Shown: positions 13,641-25,600 of the stretch, in pieces
Numbering within the stretch: position 1 is the first letter of the stretch
Layout of the letters: each line of letters opens with the position of its first letter
Source: Sperchopsis tessellata
Taxonomy: Eukaryota; Arthropoda; Insecta; Coleoptera; Hydrophilidae
Assembly: GCA_033557685.1 (NCBI GenBank)
Contig: JAWQRN010000016.1
Coordinates: 1 to 53,509, forward strand
Length of the DNA stretch: 53,509 nucleotides
Direction: 5' to 3'
Made by a program: the position numbers and the translations under genes
Notes under the pieces: model-generated
Seen by the model: the letters and a program-made list of their open reading frames with translations, nothing else
What the model was told of the DNA's origin: nothing
Databases searched by the model: none

Positions 13641-16600
13641 CTATAACAAAAATTATCCATCAGATTTAATAGATCTGTCTGAGAATAATATGAATTTGGA
13701 ATTGGTATAGGACTGGTTTATTGATATGCTATTTTGTCAAACACAGACACCAAGAATTAGGTTAAGTATTTTACCAAAACAAATGGTTAAATTAGAATAT
13801 GGTTCTTAAAGTGCATGTGGCCTCAAATACCCACAAATTTCTTCCCTCCTGAAATACAATGTGTACCGAGGTTTTTTTTTTAAATATTCTTACGTACTTA
13901 ATAGTTATGATTCGGTTAAATGCTTTGGAGTAGTAATAATACATGCACAAACTATACTCCTTGTAGTCCTAAAATTTATCTCTTGGTATCTAATATTAAT
14001 GTGTTTTTCTTATGAATTTCTGTTATATTTAAAGGTATGTGATCGGAGGACCAATCAATTGTCAGTTTGTAGAGTTTGAATGGCGAAATTTTAATTATAT
14101 TTATATTTGTGCTTCCTGCTTGAAAGAATTTGGAATACTATCTAGTGATAGTCATATCTAAAGGTTAAGGTCAGGGGAACAAACTTTTATTTTTTAGTCA
14201 GAAAATTATATAAACAAATACATCTATCTGTAAATACCTGAACATCCACAATTACTTTCGGGTAAAGTAGATCTATATTAAGAAATTTATCACACATGAA
14301 GGCAGGCCATAAAACATAAGGTACATCTTGTTTTATGTATGACTGTCCTATCTCAGGTTTTAATTATTCGTCATCATAGAAACCATTAATATGGAAGTCT
14401 TATAATTTTATGTTATACAAATTAAGTAAACAAAACAAGATAGAATATTTTGAACTGCAGTTCTTACCTAAAGCCTAACCTTGCTGATTCATCATCAAAT
14501 TCCGCTAAATCACGATCTTGTCTTTCATGTAACAGCTTTATTCTTTCTGAACGTTCCTCTAGAAATCTGCGAGTCTCATTACTCATCTGAAAGAAGACAA
14601 AAAAAAGAGAAATTACAACAAAGATAAAAAAATATAAATTTTATTACAAACCTTTTGTTCTAGAAGAGCCCTCCTTACGGAAACCCTTTCTTCAAGTTCA
14701 TTTCTTTCCCTGTCTCGTTGGGCCTGAGCTTGCATCTTGTTTTTACTTTGATATGCAATTAGAATTTCTAATTCATAGTTTAGACGTTCCTTCATTTGTT
14801 GGTACTCAGACTAAAATCAAAACACTGTATCAATGTAAATAAAACAATGTATATTGTAATGGTATGGACTTTCCCAATTATTTTATTATTTCTTTTGTAA
14901 TTAAATTTCACTTTTTATTCCTTTTAAACTATATTTTTCTTGTGACGCCACTGGATATTAAATTTTACTACCTAGTGAGGGCATGTGTGTTTCGCGTCCA
15001 ATGCCAACGGTCTTGGTACATTTCCATAGCCGTTAGATAGGGAACATTCGGATGCTACATATGAGCGACAGAGAGGGAGATATTTGCTTAAGGGTTGCGT
15101 TGGAGGAGAACAACCTCTCGGCGTTCCCCCACCACGAAACGCACGGACTGGCCCAAGGTCGGAAATTTGTAAAACAAAGCTCTCTCTTCGAGGGTACTCT
15201 TCGAAATTATTTACAAGAACAGGTTGTTACGCTGACCGAAATCTATTCGAGCTAACTTAATTATATTATTAAATTTCATTTCAGTATTCAAGCATTATGT
15301 TTAACTTACTTTTATAATTTCAATTCAGTTTCAGTCTTTCTTTCTAGAGTTTATTCAACACTCGGTTAGTTTGCATTTGTTATATTTTACCTTATTTTAC
15401 ATTTTATTTTATTCTTCATTTTTGGGACCTCTCATTGGATATTCTGTCAGGCTTAGCAGAAATACCGTATTGGCCTTATACTAGGTTAACGCAAAACTGT
15501 CGCCTCCTCAATCCAGAATATCTTCATTTTTGGGACCTTCCGTTGGATATTCTAAGTCAGGCTTAGCAGACATACCGTATTGACCTTATACTAGGATAAC
15601 GTAAATCTATCGACTCCTCGTCCAAAATAAAACCAGGGCAATTCCAGGTTTATATTAATACGCGTATGAAATGATAATGTGTAAGTTTTAATACCTTATT
15701 AATTGCTGTAAATTCTCTGTGACTGTGTCATTTATTTATTCAAGCTTAGCTTAGTTGAGTAGCCGAAAGATATAAAGGTAGCGTTTCGCACATCTAATAT
15801 ATTGAATCGACCTTTTTAATTCCTCCCTGCGGTGCGAATGTAACAGCCGGCGAGTGCGTGAGTGTATTCGCACGCATTATATTATTTTATTTGTGTTACA
15901 CAGACTGTATTTTCATGTTTCATTGTCCTTTCTTCTCAATTGTCATTATAATACTTTGTGTTACATAGCTGTTGTATTTCTCAAGTTTACATTGTGTTTT
16001 CTCCTCAATTGTCATTTTCATATTTTACTTGTATTTTAGATATTTTATTTTCAGGTTTTTTTGTCATTTATTTGCATATTTTGTTTGTTTCCATAATTTA
16101 TTGCAGTATTTTATTTATTGCTGCAATCGGAAAGTCATTTGCCCTGTTATCTAGCACTTTAATTTTTTATTATCACTGACAAAGTAACTAGAGGCAGGTA
16201 TTAATAGACAATTTACCATCTGGTCATAGTCTTCATCCATTCTACCTGTCATCATAACTTTCAACGATTCGGCACGTGCCTGGTGGGTTGTCGATTGCGG
16301 CAATTACTTTTGTTCGTGTTTTTTTTCTGTTAAATAGATAGTATTTCAATTGATTTGTGCTATTTTATTTGCTTCGGCGATCTCCACTTCCTATTTCAGG
16401 TCTTATACACTTCGAGGGCCCTATTATTCTTATTTGCCACTAGACATATCACATGGTTTAGAATAAATCACGAGTAATTGTTCATTACTTTTCCCCGGTT
16501 AAGTAGTTACCGTTCTCCTCCAGGTGGAAACTGTTATAATATAATGCAAAGCATAGGTGAGGGAATTTTTGCAACTGATATGACAAATAAATTAGTATAG

Positions 16601-19600
16601 AACATGGAAATATGGTAATGTAAATAGTATAGTAAGTAAAATACTGAAAATTGGAGAACAGAATATGAAGTTTTGAATATAATACTGCTATGCTTCAAGA
16701 TTCATAGCAGGAAAGAAGTAGTGGTTTTATTAAGGTTTAGGAAAAAAAACAGATAAATAATAAAAACTAAAATTTTGGTAGTATTAACAGTATCTACAAT
16801 AACTTAATAATAAAAATATTGTAATATGTTTTAACTTTGCATTAATTTAAATTCATTTAATTTCTTTAGGTTAGTTACTATCATACCTTAATAACTGAAC
16901 TGTACTTTCACAAATTACAAAAAATAATTTACCTCTTGACTTTCGTCCAATCTTAAGCACTGTTTCTGGAGCATCTCCACAATGCTTGCTTCATATTGGT
17001 CCCCAAGCAAGGCTAACTTTCTTCGTTGTTCTTCCTTCAACTTCTTTATAACACCCTTCTGGTCCTCCTTTGGTGTTGATTGTAGTATTTGGGTTTTCAA
17101 AGCCTTATACTGCTTTGTTTGTACTTTACATGCCTCCCTAAACTGCTTTCGAACCATCATCTCCTTCTGTTTAAGTGATTTTGGTTGCTGCTTTATCTCC
17201 AAAGCATGCTTCTTTCGTAGCTCTCTCTCTGACCGTTTCATGTACTCTGCCTGATTTGCAATTTCTGTATCATGTTGACTTCTTACCTGAAATTAGTACA
17301 ATATGATTATTATCTTGGTCATAAAGTAAAATAATTTAAAGCCGATAATAAAATGTGACGAATTTACCTGATCTTCACGAAGTGCATGCACAGCCTTTTG
17401 TTGCCTGTACTCTAATTCTTGAGTTTTCTCATGATGCCTTAACAGCATACCATGAGCACTCTCTAATTGTTGTTGACGTTTATTTAATTCCTGAAAAATA
17501 ATAAATTTGTTACTTTTCACTATTTGGTAGTGGTAACAAATAATACTAAGATTATGTTGAGATATAAAAATTGCAGGAAGGAACAGAGTAGAATGAAAAA
17601 GAACAGATCGCTATAATGATATACAACTTAAGAGAGATTTGAAGATGCAACTAATAAATTGCAAGTAAAATAATAATGTATGTGGACAAATAAAGCGAAT
17701 TTGGGAAAATTATTCGCCATAAATAATTCTGTTCTGCCCTTGGCTATTCAAATAAACCTACCACAGGTGTGTTCTTCATTTCTTTATTTATTAATACAGG
17801 GGGTCCTTAACTTACGATAAGCTTACATTCCGATGACTCCGTCGTAAGTCAAATCGATCGTATATCAAATTTTGCTTTATCCCGCCGGTATTACAACCGC
17901 ACATGCACAGCTTTAATTTAGAGGTATATAACGTACATAACCGCATATGTGTACATCGCATATACAGTCCGTGCCTAAAGTATGGAATAAATTCAGTAAA
18001 AGCTAAATAAAATAGTATTGGAAGAAATCCTTGAACAGGTCGATTTTATTTGATAAAAATCATCATTATTTTTTTTAAATAGCAACCTTCAATTTTTTTT
18101 CTTGATTTTGAGAGATCTTTTTTATTATTATCCAACTGACAGTAACTAAAATGTTACCATCTTACAATAGACAATTTTCGAGTAAATTGCAATTGAATGT
18201 AAGGAAAGTAAAATAAAGCAATAACTCTCTTGCTAGCAAAAACGTTATCAGATTTTGTTTTTCCAAGTGCCTGATGTTTTTTACAGATCACGTAGGTACA
18301 AATCATTACAAAGTGTCATTTTTATACCGACTTCTTAACATATTAGCCGTACAGAAATCTTTTTGCAATTTAAATATTATGGCAGATTTAACTGTTACAC
18401 ACAGGATTGAAGTTTTATTTCTCATCGGATGCAGGAATATGACTAGAACTTGTTGAAGTTTGCAATTTGTTTAATGCAAAATATCCAGATCAGCCAATCT
18501 ACAGTCAGTAAAATTGAGTCTACATTTTGTTAAGTATGGAAGAGACTCCTCACAATATGTCTCGATTGGTTGCATTAAACAATGAAGTTAGTCAGACAAC
18601 AGTGCTAAGTATCATGAGGAAGGAAAAATATCATCCATATTAAAATTCAACTCGTGCAGGAACTCAACAAAGACGACCTCGACCGGCGACAACAGTTTTG
18701 TGAAACTATGATGGATGAGGCAAAATTTTGTCTCAATGGCACAGTGAATCTTTAAGATTGCAGGTAATGGAGTCGGGTCAATCCTCATTGGTTGGTTGAG
18801 GCACATACTCAACACCGGAAGAAATTAAATGTGTGAGATGGATGGAATAGTTGATAACACAATAGTAGGGCCTTTCTTCTTTGGAGGAACCTTCACAGGA
18901 GCAAGATATTTACAGTTGTTGCAAAATGACCTAGTTCCAGCGCTTGCAGCAATTTTTCTAAAAGACAATGATCCTGACCTCCCAGATAATACCATATGGT
19001 TTCAGCAAGACGGCGCACCCTCGCACTATGCGAAGCCTGTTCAAGATTTTCAGGACAATTGCTTTCTAAGGATGTGGACTGGCGAGGACCGATAGAATGG
19101 CACGCGTGATCCCTAGACCTTACACTCCTTAATTACGTTTTATGGGGTTATTTAAAGTCTACGTCACCAGACCACAAGCAGGTTTGCTTGATATTTGTTT
19201 TCATTAAATATTAAAATTACATATTTATGTACGGCCAAGGAAGCAACAAATTCTTATTCTAATGCGAAAATGCAATTTCGTGTAGATTAATATCCAATTA
19301 GCGTAATGATTATTCAATTGCAACATTGAAACATTGCGATGCCTATCACAATATGCTCACTCACGATCTCAAAGCATATATACAAGGAATGAAATATATA
19401 TTCTTACTTGGAAAACAGCTAGTTACTATCAATAGCAGTGCTGATGACATCTTAATGACAGAAACACATGTCCACTGCATTTAGTTTGTTCCCATCATTT
19501 TGCGATATATAATACATTTCTGTATTTAATATATCGACTTGGCCGGTTTGCTTGATATTTGATTTCATCAAATATTAAAATTACACATTATGTATGGGCA

Positions 19601-22600
19601 AGGAAGCAACAAATTCTTGTCATTGCTTTGTTTTGTTGGTGAACTTGCAAATTTGTCTCTAAATCTATAATATTCCTTTTTCGTTAATTAACACTTTTTT
19701 TCATTTGTTTTACTTTTTTCAACATTTTTCATTTTGGATAAATGGGTTTGTAAAATTAAAATAAAATTGTTATTTCAGATAAAAACATAAAATTATTCTT
19801 CTTCTTCCTATGGCACTAGAGCCCAAATTGAACCTTGGTCTCCTGTATCTGATGCCTCCATGCCTGTCGGTCTTCCGCCGATCTCTTCCAGACTCGTATT
19901 CCCAGAAGTTCCCTTGCATCAGCTTGCACTTCGTCCTCCCGTTGTTTTCGACCCCTAGAGGGGTTCTTTACAGAGTGTATACAGCTCATTGTTGAACCTA
20001 GATCTCCAGGTGTTGTTGTCCCTTGCGGGTCCTAATATTTTTCTTAATACTCTCCTTTCAAAGATGTTGAGCATGTTCTTTATTTTTTGTCATGACCCAT
20101 TCTGTGCTTCCATAACTCACAATAGGCCTTGTAATTGTCTTGTAGATTCTCATCTTGTTGTTACGGTGGACTTCCTTCATTTGTGTACGTGTGATAGTGC
20201 CCAGTAGGCTTTAAAGGCTATGGTAATTCTTCTGCGTATCTCAACCTCTTTATAACCAGATATGTTCAGTTCCACCCCCAGACACATGAATTGGTTCACT
20301 GTCTCGATATCGTCTTGCACCACTTGTTATCTGTTGTCTCTTTTTTCCATCAGCCTCTTTGTCGTGTTGATCTCAAGACCGATATTTTTGGCATGACGTA
20401 TTAAATTAAACTGCATAATTTCTGATACCTCTGTTAACATGTGTGTCTTTTTCTTCGTATTCAGCCTTTTTCATGGTAACAAATATCGTCTTTTGACTCA
20501 TAGTAAGTGAACTATATTACTCAACAGTTCCACGAAACTGCAACCAACCAAAAAATAACAGTTTCCTATAAAAAAAACTTTCAGAGTCTTTCTATTGAAA
20601 TATATTCAGACGGTAAAAAAACTGTAAACTAAAACAGATAAAAATTTCGCATTTACTAGAAAAAACAATCAAACGACATTTTTACTGAGTTCAATCGCGA
20701 TTGCGTAATAATATGTCACGGCTGCTGTAACTCATGAGGACGATCGTAAGTCCAAATGATCGTAAGTCACAGACATCGTAAGTCAAGGACCCCCTGTAGT
20801 TGTTTACTAAATAATTTTTAGATTATGTAAGTTTATTATTATTTTAAATAACATTTGCCAGGTGAAAAAATAATAGTATCAAACAATATATTATTCAAGG
20901 TTTAGAGAACCAAAATTCAAATATCAGAACTCTTCCAAACTCTTTAATGCCTACTGTTCCAAGAAGGTTCTTTCGTATCCCCTCTCTATCGTTTTCAACC
21001 TGTGTTTGAGAAATTATTCCTTTCCTGAAGTATGGAAACAGTCTAGGATTATACTTATACATAAGACAGGTGACGTTCATTGTGTCAAGAACTATAGATC
21101 TATTGCCATACTTTCTAACTTCGCTAAGGTCTTTGAAGAATCCGTCATCTATTCCATAATTTATCTCCAGGTTCAAGGTCGTATTTCTGCCTACAACACG
21201 ATTTCATGCGAAATAGATCAACTTCAACTAACCTATGTTCCTATACCCAATTTATCTCTTCAGTTGTTGACGGTGGAGGTTTGATTGATGCCATTTATAC
21301 CAACTTTGCGATGGCTTTTGGCCGTGTTGGTCATTGTATTCTTCTCTCCAAACTTAATGCAATGGGATTTTCAACGGCGTTGATTAATATCTTCAGATCA
21401 TACTTATCGAATCGTAAATTGTTTTTCAGCCATCAAGGTTTTAGTTCACTACCTTTTACAGCCACATCTGGTGTCCCCCAGGGTTCTATCCTAGGCCCAT
21501 TGTTGTTTATCACCTTCATACAGGTCTGTTCTATTTGCTGATGACCTTAAGCTGTTTGCGTCCATAGATACTGCTATGGACTGTCTCAATCTTCAGAGTG
21601 ATCTTGATATTCTTGCACAGTGGTGTAAGGTGAATTGTTTGCAGCTTAATATCGGGAAATGTAAAGTTATATGCTTCACTCGTAGACATTCTACCATCAG
21701 GTTCTATTACAATATCAGTGGTGCTGTTTTGGAGTTAGTCAGAACCATTAGAGATCTTTGTGTGGTTTTGGACTAACGATTAACATTCTGCCCCCACATA
21801 CTTGTGTTATCTTCAACTGCTACTCCTATGCTTGGCTTCGTAATAAGAGCGGCTCGTGAATTTGTTGACTTGCTCTTCCTGATAAGTATTTTCTATGCTT
21901 TCGTGCTTTACAAATTAGAATACTGTTCGATAATTTGGTCTCCTTCTACGCAGATATATATTGATCTGCTCGAATCTATTCATAGAAAATTTTTAAAATT
22001 TCTATGTAATAAGTGTTTTGGGATACACCCCCCGGTGTAATATCTTTTAGAGCTCTTCTCTATGTTGTCACTTTCTGCTCATCGAAATATCGCGAAATTA
22101 GTGTTTCTATTTAAGATTGTCAACTACCACCTTGATGACCCTACCTTCCTGTCTATGATATGTTTTTAGTTACCTAACTTGGCAACAAGAGGGTACCGAA
22201 CCTTCTTCCTTAGTCAGGCAAGATCTAATTTCCTAGTATCCCCTTTGCATCGTATATGCAACAAATTCCACAGGGTGCAGGATTGTGTTGATATTTTTTC
22301 AGCCAGTGTCTCTCAATTGACCAAGATTCTGTCAGGGGTCTTGTCATGATTTTATGTTGTTATATGCTTGTGCATTCTAATATATGCTAACATTAGGCCA
22401 ATATTCCTTTATATTGTGTTTCCTTTTTTTATATGAGCTGTTGTTTTAGCGATAATGTTGCTTTGAATCTACTCTGTAATTGTCGAATGTGGAGTAGTGT
22501 AATTAAATAAATAAATATGCGAGTATCAGATTATACATATTTACAATGAAGTGATTTATGGTATGCTGCGATTTTTTAACACTGTGACATAAAGATTCCA

Positions 22601-25600
22601 CAATGACAAGTAATGTAGCAGTCTTGTTGATGCTGCTTCAAATATTTTTGACACAACCGCCAGCATTGTTATTAGCCGATAACTATCCACTGACGATAGT
22701 AGTTATATATATGGGAATCACCTTTCTTATTTTCTTACTGTCAGATTATTTACCCTCCGTGAAATAAGAGTTAAATTAGATTTTCTAATGGTCTAGATAT
22801 ACATTGAGCCACTTTTTTTCTGAATAATAATATACTTTTCTTAGAGATCACATGATTTTGATTTTAGCTTATGGATTGTGTCCTCCACCTAAAAGACAGA
22901 TTTAGCGATACCTCCCCTTCCTGATATGAATTACTGCTTTCATATAGTTATGTACATACCTCTCTTAAAAGTTCTTGTTCTAAGCCATGGAATGCCAGCA
23001 GGCGTTTTCTCCTGAATTTCCTAATTTCTAGTTCTAAATATTCCTTTTGCCCTCTTATTAATCTCTGTTCATCTTGGGCTTCAACTAATTTTAAATTTTC
23101 CTTTTGGGATCTAAAAATAAATAAAAAGTATAGAAAGGTTGCAAAACAATGCCAGGAAATATATTTAAAAAAAAAAAAAAAACTTACTGCAAGGTAGCAT
23201 CCCTTTGCCGTTTAGGTGTTGAGTCATCTTGTGAAAGTTCTCGTTTCCACCTTTCTTTGTTAGCCTTGTACTCTTTTTTACGGTGGGCATCAAACGCTTT
23301 CCTATCCACTTCTTGTCTGCTCATAATCTCCTTCATGAGTTTCTTTTCTAATGCCTGGTTTTGCTTCACCCTTCTCTCCAACTCTTGTGTATGCTTCATC
23401 TGCAGTCTCTCCAAGTCTCTGCTAAAGCTTTGGAGTAATGTTTCATATTCCTTCTCCAGTTGGTTCTTGTGACTCTCCATCTCCATTTTGCATCTCTCTT
23501 CAAGCTTTAGCAATGCACTTTGGTGTTCTCTTCGCATTCTCTTGTAGCCAGACATCTGTTCATGCATTTCTTCTTGCATATGTTCTTTCTGCTGTTTGGT
23601 AACGATGCTGGTTGTTCTGATGGTAGCAAAATTGTTTGTACCATGGTCAGCCACTGCAGCGGCAGCTGCATGGTTTATCGAACTACGATGCCTTCTTGAA
23701 GTACTGTCTTCACCACCTAAAAAGAAAAGTTACTTTTTCTCATCTTTTTTCTCCAGAAATCATACATTTTTATTGAAAGTTTGCATTAGTCCGAAATACC
23801 ATACACCTGATTAGCCAACAACAAAAACAATGAGTGTTCCACAAAGCTCAATATTTGGCTCTTATCTGATATTATTTTAATGTAACTAATAAGTCCATGT
23901 CCAAAAGCTTACCTGCAGGTATACTATTAGTACTGCTAGATTGACTACTGGCAGAAACACCAACGGAATGAACACTATGTTCTGAGGTAACGGAATTACT
24001 TTTAGAGCTATCACCACCCGTATGTTCATCAGGAGTATCATCAACATCACCTGAAAATCAAAGAAATTTTAAGTATGATAAAAGTAAGCAAATTTCTTCT
24101 TCTTCTTCATGTGACCTATATCCACTTTCCCTGGACTATCAATTGCAGTAGACGGAATTTATCATGCCTCAATATATTCTAGTTTTTGACAGTAATACTA
24201 ACATATTTTTAAACTTACCTATTGTACTTTCAGTTTCACAGCTATCCACCATCAATATCTTCTTCATTTTCCTATAATTAAGATTATCCAGATCTCTGAC
24301 AGCAGCTTTAGTACGTTGAATCAAATCTATAAGGACAGTTGAAGACCTCGGTCGCGTCACAAACTGATGAGTGAGTAATTTTGATGAAGATGGTCGATTT
24401 GATGGTGATTTCTAAAATATTGAAAAACAGAAAAATTTGCATTTAATAAAGAAGTGAATAATAAGGCAGGTATATACAAAAGGACTTACATACAACTTGT
24501 TTTTGCAGAGATTAAGGATTTGAACTAAAAATACACTTGAGAAATTCCATCTAATGCCTTAATGCATATTATATATAATACATCATAAATAAATTACATG
24601 CACTCTTGTATATTTGAGAATATTGGTGAACAGATAATTTGTGACACGGAAACTGGCTGTAGATTAAGACCTGAACATTCTAAAGGGTGCAACGAAACTA
24701 GTGCATTTTATAGAGTCATATACGTGGAGGTATCAACAAATTGTTTGTCACTTGTAATGGTATGTCAGTTTTTGGCCATTTTAATTCGAGCTTCTGTTAT
24801 TTACAGATATTTGGGAGAAATCTTTGAATATGGTTCTAAAAATTTCAGAGAGGTTGTGAATTATAACTTGGTAGGTGACTAATGTCAATTTGAATTGCAA
24901 CACAAATGAAAAAAGGAAGTTAATAAACACTCGTCCAACCTATGGTCTCCAATGAAAATAACACCAACAGCTAGAAGTTGATATTAATAAGATATTTAGA
25001 AATATTGAAGAATAACAGGTAAATGCAACTTCCACCTTTGCTGATCATGAGTCATGTTGTAGCAGAGAAAAGCGAAAGTCTTATACAACATTGTAAGATG
25101 ACTAGAATACATGAAGAAAGTTTAGCCCCTGATAATTCCAATGAGTTTTCCTGTGAACATGGCAGAGGATATTAAGTTTCATCTTGCAAAAATAACATCT
25201 ACAAAATCTGAAAAGTCAGTCATTTGTGGAAGGTTAATGACAATCAGGTTAATTAATGTTGACGAAGTTCTACTTATTCTAGTAGGACCAGTAATAATTT
25301 GGAAAAATCCCACTTCAAGTACAAGTTCAATTCGCCAAGTAAAATCATACATAACTATATCGTATTATTAATATGACTTACCTGCAAACAAGCGTCTACA
25401 AAATGTTTAAATGTCTCAGTCCATTCGGAAGACTGAAGTGAAGGAGTATCATTTTGAGCAATATGATAAAGGGCCGACATAGCGTTCATGTTGAAATATG
25501 GAGGCTTTCGTTCAGCAAGTTCAATGCATGTAATACCTGTAACAAAACATATTTGAAATGCAGTAATATTTAAACACTTAACTTTTTATATGACTAAAAC

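Larger units (their letters stand above)
17797..20796. mobile_element. Composite 3.0-kb TA-flanked element with pogo/Tigger-like terminal inverted repeats
   Basis: The left end CAGGGGGTCCTTAACTTACG and the right end (minus strand CAGGGGGTCCTTGACTTACG) form terminal inverted repeats of at least 21 bp with one mismatch. A TA dinucleotide flanks each end, as expected for Tc1/mariner/pogo insertion. The CAGGGGGTCC...TTACGA start resembles pogo/Tigger ends. Inside are a mariner-type transposase relic, a pair of direct repeats and an RTE fragment in opposite orientation. The element lies wholly in Tao intron 7. Confidence 0.72.

Noticed and set aside
15854..16179. Overlapping hydrophobic open frames suggesting a small membrane protein
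   Set aside because: The frames come from T-rich tandem duplications within a repeat-like block and have no supporting signals.
23149..23472. 107-codon plus-strand open frame
   Set aside because: Antisense shadow of Tao exon 6.
24598..24882. 94-codon plus-strand open frame in Tao intron 3
   Set aside because: No recognisable sequence; likely chance or an old unrecognised repeat.
25141..25371. 76-codon plus-strand open frame next to Tao exon 3
   Set aside because: Opposite strand to Tao, no domain seen, no splice signals. Treated as chance.
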